Positions 1-6,317 of a stretch of 64,000 nt of DNA are shown here, one piece after another (position 1 is the stretch's first letter; each line of letters opens with the position of its first letter). A program made the translations under genes and the position numbers. This DNA comes from a virus, in IMG/VR virus record IMGVR_UViG_3300034109_000283, positions 1 through 64,000 of that record, one strand, 5' to 3'. The notes beneath the pieces are model-generated. The model was not told where the DNA came from. It saw only the letters and a program-made list of their open reading frames with translations, and searched no databases.

Positions 1-73
1 CTATAGCACAATTGGTTAGTGCAAACGACTCATAATCGTTAGGTTACAGGTTCGAGTCCTGTTGGGCCCACCA
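1..73 (+). tRNA. tRNA with CAT anticodon (Met/Ile2), 5' end cut by window edge
   Basis: The D arm, the anticodon loop CTCATAA, the T arm with TTCGAGT loop and the 3' acceptor strand ending in CCA are all present. Most of the 5' acceptor strand lies before base 1. The CAT anticodon could be elongator Met, initiator Met, or Ile after lysidine modification; the cut acceptor stem prevents a choice. Confidence 0.9.
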
Positions 74-82
74 TTTAATTTT

Positions 83-174
83 GGAGCGTTGACCGAGAGG
101 CTGAAGGTAGCGGTTTGCTAAACCGTCCACGTACTAAAATACGTGCATAGGTTCGAATCCTATACGCTCCGCCA
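83..174 (+). tRNA. tRNA-Ser(GCT)
   Basis: A complete class II tRNA. The acceptor GGAGCGT pairs with the 3' ACGCTCC, the anticodon loop is TTGCTAA (GCT), a long variable arm with ACGT...ACGT pairing follows, and the T loop is TTCGAAT. Discriminator G73 and encoded CCA fit serine. Confidence 0.96.
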
Positions 175-185
175 AAGGACATAAT

Positions 186-548
186 ATGCACTTTACTATT
201 CCTGAAGAATATATTACTGATGTTACAGTTAGGCATGAATACGATTATGTTAAAGATCGTAACAATCCTACACATGAAGACCTTATCAAAATCCTTAAGG
301 GATATGATAAAGGATATAGTATCAGTAGCAAAGACCACGATGAGTTTACTAAATTGCGTAACCAACTTGAAAGTGAAGGTTACATTAAGTGTGAGCGTGG
401 TTGGTGGAATGGTGATCGTGTATTAAAGCCGTTCTATTTGAATGAATGGAAGTTTAAAAAGAATCATAAGTTTCCTTGCGCGGCAGCAATGCGTACAGGT
501 ATTGACTGTGCTAGGAAATTTGGATGGAAAAGTATTTCAAGTTTATAA
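186..548 (+). CDS. Conserved phage protein of unknown function
   Basis: A 120-residue protein starting at an ATG behind an AAAGGA ribosome-binding site and lying directly between tRNA genes. It is rich in aromatic and charged residues, with a central KDHDEF segment and a GWWNGDR stretch, and has no signal peptide or membrane helix. It resembles small soluble proteins often found in large myoviruses (from memory, not searched). No enzymatic motif is recognisable. Confidence 0.8.
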   Translation: MHFTIPEEYITDVTVRHEYDYVKDRNNPTHEDLIKILKGYDKGYSISSKDHDEFTKLRNQLESEGYIKCERGWWNGDRVLKPFYLNEWKFKKNHKFPCAAAMRTGIDCARKFGWKSISSL

Positions 549-561
549 CAGAAAGGTAAAA

Positions 562-735
562 ATGAAACCTACTTCAACTTTTAAATTGCCCAAGTCTACT
601 AAGATGTTACTAGATAATATCTTGGATCCGCATCTCCGCGGATCAATGCGTAGAGATTATATTAAGGCAATTTTAGAAAATCAAGTAAAAGCGAAATCTA
701 ATAAAAAGGATCGCAATCAAACTAACGATGAATAA
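562..735 (+). CDS. Small basic phage protein, unknown function
   Basis: A 57-residue Lys/Arg-rich protein. The ATG at 562 follows AGAAAGG at good spacing; an upstream in-frame ATG lies inside the previous gene and has no ribosome-binding site. The helical N-terminal half contains LPKSTKMLLDNIL and the tail is KDRNQ-rich. The charge suggests nucleic-acid or ribosome association, but nothing specific is recognisable. It sits 13 bases after the previous stop, so probably the same transcript. Confidence 0.7.
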   Translation: MKPTSTFKLPKSTKMLLDNILDPHLRGSMRRDYIKAILENQVKAKSNKKDRNQTNDE

Positions 736-740
736 TTAAT

Positions 741-825
741 GTATCGGTGGCAGAGTGGTTGAATGCAACGGATTGCAAATCCGTACCGTATAGGCGCGTC
801 GGTTCGAATCCGACCCGATACTCCA
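741..825 (+). tRNA. tRNA-Cys(GCA) with an enlarged variable region
   Basis: Acceptor GTATCGG pairs with CCGATAC, discriminator is U73, and the anticodon loop TTGCAAA gives GCA. The stems ACGGA/TCCGT and GTCGG/CCGAC are clean. About 13 bases lie between anticodon and T stems, so the gene is 85 bases against about 74 for normal tRNA-Cys. U73 and GCA are cysteine identity elements; the long arm is unusual. Confidence 0.88.
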
Positions 826-830
826 TTAAT

Positions 831-920
831 GGAAGCGTGGTAGAGCGGTTGAATACACTGGTCTTGAAAACCAGCGAACATGAAAGTGTTCCGTGAGTTC
901 GAATCTCACCGCTTCCGCCA
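831..920 (+). tRNA. tRNA-Ser(TGA)
   Basis: A complete class II tRNA with acceptor GGAAGCG/CGCTTCC, anticodon loop CTTGAAA (TGA), a long variable arm, T loop TTCGAAT, G73 and encoded CCA. It reads UCN serine codons. Confidence 0.96.
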
Positions 921-935
921 ACAAAGGAGTCTAAT

Positions 936-1514
936 ATGCCCAGCGTGTTTTTAGTAAGTGATACTCACTTCGGTCACGCCGGAGTGTGTAGATTTTTGCG
1001 TGATGATGGAACCAAACTGCGTCCCTGGGATGACCCCAATGAAATGGACGAAGAAATGGTCAAGCGTTGGAACGAAAGAGTAAAGCCTAACGATAAAGTT
1101 TATCATTTAGGTGATGTAGTAATTAATCGTAAAGCACTGAACATCCTTCGTAGATTGAACGGGGATAAGGTGCTTATCAAAGGTAACCACGATATTTTTA
1201 AGTTGGAAGATTATACTGACCACTTTAGAGATATTCGTGGCTATCATGTTATGAACGGTATGATTTTAAGTCATATCCCTGTCCATGAAGAAAGTTTGGG
1301 CCGTTTTGGTGTAAACATTCACGGACATCTTCATGCAAACCGCGTTGTCAAAATCAAGCACAAGGGTGCTACACCTGAAGTTGATCACAGATATCATTGT
1401 GTTTGTGTGGAACAAACTGATTTTGCACCTATCTTATTTGAGGATGTGTTAAAGCGAATCAAAGAAGAAGGTGGCGAAGTTGGCTTTAAAAATGGTAATG
1501 GTGTTGTTATGTAA
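936..1514 (+). CDS. Calcineurin-like metallophosphoesterase
   Basis: A 192-residue protein with all blocks of the binuclear metallophosphoesterase fold: DTH near residue 9, GDVV near 59, GNHD near 83, SHIP near 111 and a terminal HGHLH near 129. All metal ligands are present, so it should be active. The family hydrolyses phosphomonoesters or phosphodiesters, and small phage members often act on nucleic-acid ends or nucleotides; the substrate here is unknown. The start follows AAAGGAG, 15 bases after tRNA-Ser. A second intact paralogue lies at 36124-36954 and a degenerate one at 46374-47072. Confidence 0.92.
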   Translation: MPSVFLVSDTHFGHAGVCRFLRDDGTKLRPWDDPNEMDEEMVKRWNERVKPNDKVYHLGDVVINRKALNILRRLNGDKVLIKGNHDIFKLEDYTDHFRDIRGYHVMNGMILSHIPVHEESLGRFGVNIHGHLHANRVVKIKHKGATPEVDHRYHCVCVEQTDFAPILFEDVLKRIKEEGGEVGFKNGNGVVM

Positions 1515-1530
1515 CTTTACCCAAAATTAC

Positions 1531-1559
1531 TTGTCAACAAGTGACTTTGGTGACATAAT
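1531..1559 (+). promoter_or_regulatory. sigma70-like promoter for the structured leader and Ro-like gene
   Basis: TTGTCA (1531-1536), a 17-base spacer and CATAAT (1554-1559). It lies just after the phosphoesterase stop and predicts a transcript start near 1566, ahead of the long structured leader. Confidence 0.65.
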
Positions 1560-1565
1560 AACATC

Positions 1566-2010
1566 ATTGAGTTAGAGATTATAAGGATCGGTACAGCAAC
1601 ATTTACTTTATAGTGAATGGTCTGGGCATAGTATGGTACATGCTGGAGGGACAACCCGTTGAAGGTGTGTATTGAAATACTCCGGACGAACTCAGAGTGA
1701 TGGCCTGAGTATAATAAAAGCAGTCAACAACGATCCTGTTATTTTGTTAGGATGATGACAGCAATCTAAAACAATACTGCCTTGTTTTAGGGAAACCTAA
1801 ACAGCCTGTTGGGGTTAGCCAACTTTGTGTCTAGTCAAGATACTAGGATCGGTCATGTACGATACATGATAGGCTTGTGGTACAAACTCCCTTAGTGGTA
1901 GGGGGCAAGCAGAAATATAAAATACCCGTATCGGTCATCCTGTTAGAATTAGTGAATGCTAACAGCAACTTTTTATTCAAACTTGAAAATTGAAATAAAA
2001 CGCATTCAGA
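1566..2010 (+). ncRNA. Long structured RNA or 5' leader upstream of the Ro-like gene
   Basis: About 450 bases without a supported reading frame but with many strong hairpins: ACTCAG/CTGAGT (1690-1710), ATCCT/AGGAT (1733-1753), CTAAAACAA/TTGTTTTAG (1766-1790), TCATGTA/TACATGA with 3-base loop (1853-1869) and CTGTTAG/CTAACAG (1940-1965). ATCGGT recurs near 1587, 1847 and 1930, and ACAGCAA follows hairpins at several points, suggesting repeated modules. Ro proteins bind structured RNAs, so this may be a ligand or an autoregulatory leader (inference). I cannot assign it to a known RNA family by eye. Confidence 0.55.
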
Positions 2011-2022
2011 AAGGAAAATGAA

Positions 2023-3438
2023 ATGAACGCATTTGTAAACGCAGTAGCGAACCAAGAAGCCCGTACCCAAAATGGTATGAAGGCTCGTAAGTCTAGTGCT
2101 AACGCACTGGTTGATCTGTTCTATAACATCGGTGCAAGCCGTGGTAAGAACATTGTACCTGCTTTTACCTCTGCCTATGTCCAAGATAAGGACTTGGCAT
2201 TGCGTATCGCATTGTGGGCCCGCGATGCCCGTAGTGGAGCAGGCGAACGTCAATTGTTCCGTGATATCTTGACTCATTTGGAAAAGACTGATCCCGATGC
2301 GGCAGTCCGTCTGTTGAACAAGGTACCTGAACTTGGTCGTTTTGATGACTTGTTTGTTTTCAAGTCAAAGGACATGAAGGCTAAGGCTTACACTCTGTTG
2401 GGTGATAACCTTCGTGTTAAGAATGGTCTTGCGGCTAAGTGGACTCCTCGTAAGGGCCCTGTTGCCCGCGAAATCCGTGAGTTCTTCGGCATGAGTCCTA
2501 AGAACTACCGTAAGACTTTGGTCTCTATGACCAATGTCGTTGAATCACAAATGTGTGCCAACGACTGGGACAACATCAACTTCAGCCATGTTCCCTCACA
2601 GGCTGCACGAATCTACAAGAAGGCGTTCAACCGTCATTCTGTTAAGTTCGCAGAGTATGTACAGAAGTTGGTTAGTGGAGATAAGACTGTCAAGGTTAAC
2701 GCCGGCGCGATCTATCCTCATGATGTCCTGAAGGGTGTGATCAATGCATATGGTCGTGCGTCTTATGACAAGACCGAGTTGGATCACATTGTTGCGCAAT
2801 GGGATGCATTGCCTAACTATGTTGGTGATGCTAACATCATGCCGCTTGTTGACGTTAGTGGTTCTATGACTTGCCCTGCAGGTAAGAACACTAACGTTCG
2901 TTGCTTGGATGTTTCAGTCTCATTGGGATTGTACTTGGCTGATAAGAACAAGGGTGCGTTCCACGGAACCTTCTTGACTTTCAGCGAAAAGCCTGAATTG
3001 ATGACCCTAAAGGGTAACATCGTTCAAAAGGCTGATCAAATGATCAAGTCAACTTGGGGCATGAGTACCAATCTACATGCGGCTTTTGACAAGATCCTTA
3101 GCACCGCAGTTAAGAATTCTGTTCCTAACAGCGATATGCCAAAGATGTTGTTGATCCTTAGCGATATGCAGTTCAACCAATGCGTCCGTCATGATGACTC
3201 AGCAATGGAAATGATTGAACGCAAGTATCGTGACGCAGGCTACGAAATGCCAGCAGTGGTTTTTTGGAACTTGAACAGTAGCGACAACGTTCCTGTCAAG
3301 TCAGACAAGAGTGGTGCGGCACTTGTGTCAGGGTTCAGCCCAAGCATCATGACTAGTCTGTTGTCAGCAGACCCGCTGGAATTCACTCCAGAAGGTATGA
3401 TGATGAAGACCATCATGGCAGATCGTTACGATTGCTAA
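2023..3438 (+). CDS. Ro60/TROVE-like RNA-binding protein with vWA domain
   Basis: A 471-residue protein. The N-terminal ~270 residues are a helical-repeat region of the TROVE/DUF2828 type, with LALRIALWARDAR and GAGERQLFRD blocks. The C-terminal half is a von Willebrand A domain whose metal site is LVDVSGSM, with a later ILSDMQF strand. Ro60 homologues form a ring that binds misfolded RNAs and Y RNAs; bacterial Rsr works with exoribonucleases in rRNA and tRNA decay. The gene has an AAAGGA ribosome-binding site, a structured leader of ~450 bases and its own terminator, and it sits among tRNA genes with a tRNA-like RNA 1.1 kb downstream. An RNA-quality or tRNA-handling role is likely but inferred. 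Confidence 0.8.
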   Translation: MNAFVNAVANQEARTQNGMKARKSSANALVDLFYNIGASRGKNIVPAFTSAYVQDKDLALRIALWARDARSGAGERQLFRDILTHLEKTDPDAAVRLLNKVPELGRFDDLFVFKSKDMKAKAYTLLGDNLRVKNGLAAKWTPRKGPVAREIREFFGMSPKNYRKTLVSMTNVVESQMCANDWDNINFSHVPSQAARIYKKAFNRHSVKFAEYVQKLVSGDKTVKVNAGAIYPHDVLKGVINAYGRASYDKTELDHIVAQWDALPNYVGDANIMPLVDVSGSMTCPAGKNTNVRCLDVSVSLGLYLADKNKGAFHGTFLTFSEKPELMTLKGNIVQKADQMIKSTWGMSTNLHAAFDKILSTAVKNSVPNSDMPKMLLILSDMQFNQCVRHDDSAMEMIERKYRDAGYEMPAVVFWNLNSSDNVPVKSDKSGAALVSGFSPSIMTSLLSADPLEFTPEGMMMKTIMADRYDC

Positions 3439-3446
3439 TGGACTAT

Positions 3447-3479
3447 AAAGTTATATCGGATTAATCCGATATAACTTTT
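3447..3479 (+). terminator. Perfect-palindrome terminator after the Ro-like gene
   Basis: A 32-base perfect palindrome with two 16-base arms (AAAGTTATATCGGATT and its complement) follows the stop codon by 8 bases and ends in TTTT. It probably ends the Ro-like transcript; it is AT-rich, so termination may be partial. Confidence 0.6.
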
Positions 3480-3498
3480 CTAGGAGTTATAATTTAAA

Positions 3499-4104
3499 AT
3501 GTTTGAAAAATTACAATTAATAAATCCTCATCCTAGCACAGAGTCTATATATGTAGGTGATATTCCTGCTGAAATTTTTTCAGAAATACAAACTAAGGTC
3601 AGTAAACTTCAAAAAAATTTTTTTGCAGTGTCTAAACTAACTTCTATGAATAAAAGTTTAGTTGGTCAAATAGAAAACTCGGTAAGAATGACTCCTCTAC
3701 CTAGTTTAGAATCTTTCTTAAAAAACTTCTTTAAAGAAAATATATCAACTAAAGACATTGAAATTCATAGTAATTGGGTAAACTTTCAAAAGAAAACAGA
3801 ATACAATCCCAATCATACTCATACCGGTGACTGGGCATATGTGATATGGGTTAAAATACCCTTTTCATTTAATGAAGAGGACATAGCACCCAATTCTATT
3901 CATTCAAGCACGAAAACTAATGGAAGATTTGAATTATCCTACATAAATGAAAATCTAGAAGTTACTTCAAAAAAGCTTGAAGTTGATTCAAAATTTGAAG
4001 GAAAATTTATTTTATTCAGATCCAATACACGGCATTGTGTATATCCATTCTATACCTCAGATGACTATAGAATTTCTATGGCAGGAAATATTATATTTGT
4101 ATAA
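3499..4104 (+). CDS. 2-oxoglutarate/Fe(II) oxygenase-like protein
   Basis: A 201-residue soluble protein. The C-terminal half looks like a double-stranded beta-helix oxygenase: HTHTGDW near residue 110 supplies a putative HxD-type iron site, and a distal RHCVYPF...YRISMAGNI segment supplies the second His and the cosubstrate Arg. Phage enzymes of this superfamily hydroxylate proteins or nucleic acids; the substrate is unknown. It has an AGGAG ribosome-binding site about 12 bases upstream. The first 90 residues carry no recognisable motif. Spacing of the iron ligands is judged by eye. Confidence 0.7.
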   Translation: MFEKLQLINPHPSTESIYVGDIPAEIFSEIQTKVSKLQKNFFAVSKLTSMNKSLVGQIENSVRMTPLPSLESFLKNFFKENISTKDIEIHSNWVNFQKKTEYNPNHTHTGDWAYVIWVKIPFSFNEEDIAPNSIHSSTKTNGRFELSYINENLEVTSKKLEVDSKFEGKFILFRSNTRHCVYPFYTSDDYRISMAGNIIFV

Positions 4105-4107
4105 ATA
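4100..4107 (+). promoter_or_regulatory. T4-late-like promoter box TATAAATA
   Basis: An exact TATAAATA overlaps the stop codon of the oxygenase gene and lies 8 bases before the first helix of the 4115-4384 structured RNA. It matches the T4 late consensus, but AT-rich stop regions produce such boxes by chance. Confidence 0.4.
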
Positions 4108-4114
4108 AAATTGC

Positions 4115-4384
4115 AACTAGGTAAGTGTATAACGACACTTTAAACAAGATTGTGGACGCACATGATTCGGCCTAGTTCAACGATCACTCGGCTTACACTT
4201 TGCCGTAATCAAAAGTGGGTAGGCAGTTACCATATCTGCCGGGTACGCACGAACTTGACCTTAAGGCCCGCGATGTATGGGCGACTTAAAAATATCGTGG
4301 GGCAGAACTTGACTGTCCATATGGAGACAAGTAGGACGGAACCTTACACCCATGTCGGGGCTTGGTAGTGCGAGTAGCCGACAT
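4115..4384 (+). ncRNA. Candidate structured non-coding RNA, ~270 nt
   Basis: GC-richer than its surroundings and full of complementary segments: AACTAGG/CCTAGTT (4115-4177) closing an AAGTGT/ACACTT hairpin (4123-4140), CGGC/GCCG (4189-4205), GGCAG/CTGCC (4222-4240), TTAAGGCCC/GGGC..CTTAA (4261-4289), and ATGTCGG/CCGACAT (4352-4384). The open frame at 4150-4368 has no ribosome-binding site and an implausible composition. It ends immediately before a perfect promoter for the next tRNAs. I see no tmRNA, RNase P or 6S hallmark. Confidence 0.5.
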
Positions 4385-4389
4385 TCTTC

Positions 4390-4418
4390 TTGACAATAAT
4401 TCCTACTTAGTATATAAT
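4390..4418 (+). promoter_or_regulatory. Consensus sigma70-like promoter for the second tRNA block
   Basis: TTGACA, a 17-base spacer and TATAAT, a perfect match to the consensus, followed by AAGTGC. It should drive tRNA-Lys, the tRNA-like RNA, tRNA-Glu and downstream genes. Confidence 0.9.
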
Positions 4419-4473
4419 AAGTGCATACGCTGAGAAATCGGCAATGCTCTTTAACAGTTTATTGGTTTTATTT

Positions 4474-4550
4474 GGGACGTTAGCTCAGTTGGTAGCAGCA
4501 CTCGGCTTTTAACCGATAGGTCATTGGTTCGAACCCAATACGTCCTACCA
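4474..4550 (+). tRNA. tRNA-Lys(TTT)
   Basis: Complete cloverleaf with acceptor GGGACGT/ACGTCCT, anticodon loop CTTTTAA (TTT), T loop TTCGAAC and encoded ACCA. Confidence 0.96.
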
Positions 4551-4654
4551 TATTAAAACACATTCAAGGCAAAGTACAAGCCTGGCAGAAGGTGCAGCCT
4601 TGCCCCGTATGGAGCAATGGTGGACGGTGCTACTCCGTCGAGTGTGTTTTAATA
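4551..4654 (+). ncRNA. tRNA-like RNA with a long terminal stem (Y RNA-like candidate)
   Basis: The ends form a near-perfect 15-pair stem (4551-4565 with 4640-4654, one G-U). Inside are three hairpins in cloverleaf order: AGGC/GCCT with a 9-base loop (4567-4583), GGC..AAGG/CCTTGCC (4584-4604), and GACGG/CCGTC with a 7-base TGCTACT loop (4623-4639). The last has exactly the size of a T arm, keeps the U54, C56 and A58 equivalents, and abuts the closing stem as in tRNA. There is no CCA end. Bacterial YrlA RNAs pair such a tRNA-like module with a terminal stem bound by Ro; a Ro-like gene lies 1.1 kb upstream. The Y RNA assignment is inference. Confidence 0.6.
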
Positions 4655-4664
4655 TGGTATCTTT

Positions 4665-4740
4665 GCTCGGTTCGTCTATCGGTTTAGGACGCTAGCCTTT
4701 CACGCTGGAAAGACGGGTTCGATTCCCGTACCGAGTACCA
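4665..4740 (+). tRNA. tRNA-Glu(TTC)
   Basis: Acceptor GCTCGGT/ACCGAGT with G-U at the first pair, anticodon loop CTTTCAC (TTC), T loop TTCGATT, encoded ACCA. Confidence 0.94.
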
Positions 4741-4754
4741 GTATTAAATACAGT

Positions 4755-4949
4755 ATGATTGTTGAAACCGTTAAAACTTATACTCATTGGGCCCGTGATA
4801 ATATTGTTACCAAACAATATGTCACCGAAGTGGACAATAGCAATAAAAGAGTTTTAACAGTTATTGAAAATTCTTACATGCCCTACAGTATCAGAGGTGA
4901 GTTGCAAAAAGAAGATACTAAAGGTAAACATATTGATGTAAAAGTTTAA
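4755..4949 (+). CDS. Small hypothetical protein
   Basis: A 64-residue soluble protein between tRNA-Glu and tRNA-Tyr. The ATG has no clear Shine-Dalgarno sequence. Composition is ordinary for this phage (charged, beta-prone, QKEDTKGKHIDVKV tail), and the stop lies 3 bases before the tRNA-Tyr gene. No motif recognised; reality is supported mainly by codon use and tight fit. Confidence 0.6.
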   Translation: MIVETVKTYTHWARDNIVTKQYVTEVDNSNKRVLTVIENSYMPYSIRGELQKEDTKGKHIDVKV

Positions 4950-4952
4950 AAC

Positions 4953-5037
4953 GGAGATGAAGCATCAATGGTGATGCAGTGGACTGTAAATCCGCCGCCT
5001 TATGGCACGACTGGTTCGATCCCAGTAATCTCCACCA
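4953..5037 (+). tRNA. tRNA-Tyr(GTA)
   Basis: Class II tRNA with acceptor GGAGAT.../ATCTCC, anticodon loop CTGTAAA (GTA), the long variable arm expected for bacterial tRNA-Tyr, T loop TTCGATC and encoded CCA. Confidence 0.94.
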
Positions 5038-5044
5038 AGATATT

Positions 5045-5121
5045 GCACCGTTAGATCAGTTGGTTAGATCGCATGCCTGTCACGCATGAGGCCAGGGGTT
5101 CAAGTCCCCTACGGTGCGCCA
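5045..5121 (+). tRNA. tRNA-Asp(GTC)
   Basis: Acceptor GCACCGT/ACGGTGC, anticodon loop CTGTCAC (GTC), T loop TTCAAGT, encoded GCCA. Confidence 0.96.
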
Positions 5122-5125
5122 AATT

Positions 5126-5202
5126 GGTCGGGTATCTTAAGAGGAAGTAGAGCCTCCCTCATAAGGAGGAATGTGGGATTTCGAGCGTCCCCCTGACCAC
5201 CA
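5126..5202 (+). tRNA. tRNA with CAT anticodon (Met or Ile2)
   Basis: Acceptor GGTCGGG/CCTGACC, anticodon stem CCTCC/GGAGG around CTCATAA, T loop TTCGAGC, encoded ACCA. The first acceptor pair is G-C, so it is not an initiator. It is elongator Met or lysidine-modified Ile2; the two cannot be separated by eye. Confidence 0.9.
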
Positions 5203-5217
5203 GATAAATAATTTTGT

Positions 5218-5294
5218 GCGGGTATAGTGTTTAACGGTAGCACGGCAGCCTTCCAAGCTTTAAGAGAGGAGTTCGAATCTCCCTACCCGCTCCA
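5218..5294 (+). tRNA. tRNA-Gly(TCC)
   Basis: Acceptor GCGGGTA/TACCCGC, anticodon loop CTTCCAA (TCC), T loop TTCGAAT, U73 and CCA. Confidence 0.95.
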
Positions 5295-5295
5295 G

Positions 5296-5324
5296 TTGAC
5301 AATATGTATGAAATCAAATATACT
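5296..5324 (+). promoter_or_regulatory. sigma70-like promoter
   Basis: TTGACA starts one base after the CCA of tRNA-Gly, then a 17-base spacer and TATACT. It predicts a start near 5331, ahead of tRNA-Leu and the HNH gene. Confidence 0.75.
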
Positions 5325-5356
5325 TCATACTTGTTCTTTAAGATAAATAGTTTTTT

Positions 5357-5441
5357 GCCCTGGTGGTGTAATTGGTAGCCACGCTGGTCTTAGAAGCCAG
5401 TGCTTAATCGCGTGTCGGTTCGAGTCCGACCTAGGGCACCA
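5357..5441 (+). tRNA. tRNA-Leu(TAG)
   Basis: Class II tRNA with acceptor GCCCTGG/CTAGGGC, anticodon loop CTTAGAA (TAG), long variable arm, T loop TTCGAGT, encoded ACCA. Confidence 0.95.
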
Positions 5442-5484
5442 CAATTTATTGGGAAATCACTTGCCTAGAGGAATAAATACTTAT

Positions 5485-6039
5485 ATGAAAAGAGTTTATA
5501 TAAGTGATATGCCCTGGGAAGAAATACAAAGGCACTACAACGAAGGAATGTCTTTGCGTGATTTACAGAAAAAGTTCAGAATTAGTTTTAAAACTTTTCA
5601 AAAAGCAAAAAAATTGAACTTATTTGTGCCTAGAGATTTATCATCAGCAATGAAAATAACTTTGATGATTAACCCTAGAAATTACTCACATATAAGAAAG
5701 AACAGGTCAGCACTTAAAAATTATAGGGCTGATTGTACTTTTAAGTTTAACTTGTCAGATTATCCTGACGAATTCAATTTTGAATTGATTGAAAGCTATG
5801 GTTGGTATAAACCCAAAAATAGGGGCGATAATATCAATGGTGTTAGCAGAGACCATGCAGTAAGTGTAAAATACGGGTTCGACAACAATTTACCTGCTGA
5901 ACATTTGGCTCACCCTGCTAATTGTGTTTTAATGAGACACGGTGATAATGTGTCTAAATATAGCAAGATATCAATGTCTTATGAAGAATTGCTCAAACGC
6001 ATTGAAGCATGGGACCAGAAATATGGGGGATTGGTATAG
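5485..6039 (+). CDS. HNH-type homing endonuclease-like protein
   Basis: A 184-residue protein from the ATG at 5485, which follows AGAGGA by 12 bases; a TTG at 5449 would add 12 residues. Near residue 15-35 is a helix-turn-helix-like segment (GMSLRDLQKKF). The C-terminal part has the HNH-like pattern GVSRDHAVSVKYGF followed by HPANCVLMRHGDN, seen in free-standing phage HNH nucleases. Such genes commonly sit in phage tRNA clusters as mobile elements. The last 15 bases, including the TAG stop, lie inside tRNA-Ala. Confidence 0.75.
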   Translation: MKRVYISDMPWEEIQRHYNEGMSLRDLQKKFRISFKTFQKAKKLNLFVPRDLSSAMKITLMINPRNYSHIRKNRSALKNYRADCTFKFNLSDYPDEFNFELIESYGWYKPKNRGDNINGVSRDHAVSVKYGFDNNLPAEHLAHPANCVLMRHGDNVSKYSKISMSYEELLKRIEAWDQKYGGLV

Positions 6040-6099
6040 TTGGGAACACGATGCCCTTGCAAGGCATAGTCAGCGGTTCGACCCCGCTATCCTCCACCA
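6025..6099 (+). tRNA. tRNA-Ala(TGC), 5' end shared with the HNH gene
   Basis: Acceptor GGGGGAT/ATCCTCC, anticodon loop CTTGCAA (TGC), T loop TTCGACC, encoded ACCA. The first 15 bases are also the last codons and stop of the HNH reading frame. Confidence 0.94.
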
Positions 6100-6105
6100 A
6101 TCAAT

Positions 6106-6181
6106 TGCGGCCGAGGGAGACAGTAACCCGCCAGTCTCATAAGCTGGAGATACCTGGTGCGACTCCAGGGGTTCGCAACCA
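6106..6181 (+). tRNA. Atypical CAT-anticodon tRNA or tRNA-like gene
   Basis: The anticodon arm CCAGT-CTCATAA-GCTGG and a 5-pair T stem (CCTGG/CCAGG) are clear, but the T loop is TGCGACT, not TTCGANT. The D loop lacks the usual GG, one extra base follows the T stem, and the acceptor TGCGGCC/GTTCGCA has a mismatch. The 3' end GCAACCA and weak T1-A72 pair recall initiator tRNA, but the three G-C anticodon-stem pairs are absent. It may be a divergent or decaying tRNA. Confidence 0.5.
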
Positions 6182-6224
6182 ATTAATATTTTTATTCTAT
6201 ATCTTATAGATAAGTAAGTTTACT

Positions 6225-6300
6225 CTCGGATTAGTATAGCCTGGTAGTATCCGTGCTTTGGGAGCATGTGGCGGGGGTTCAAATCCCTCATCCGAGACCA
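6225..6300 (+). tRNA. tRNA-Pro(TGG)
   Basis: Acceptor CTCGGAT/ATCCGAG, anticodon loop TTTGGGA (TGG), T loop TTCAAAT, encoded ACCA. Confidence 0.94.
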
Positions 6301-6317
6301 TTTAAATTGAGGAAAAT

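Noticed and set aside
1843-2277. 144-residue minus-strand frame opposite the Ro-like gene start
   Set aside because: Antisense to a clear gene and to the structured leader; no start signal.
4150-4368. Open frame of 72 residues on the + strand
   Set aside because: No ribosome-binding site, implausible composition, and it lies inside a strongly structured RNA-like region.
4105-4390. tmRNA or RNase P RNA
   Set aside because: No tRNA-like CCA end, no tag reading frame, and no RNase P conserved cores seen.
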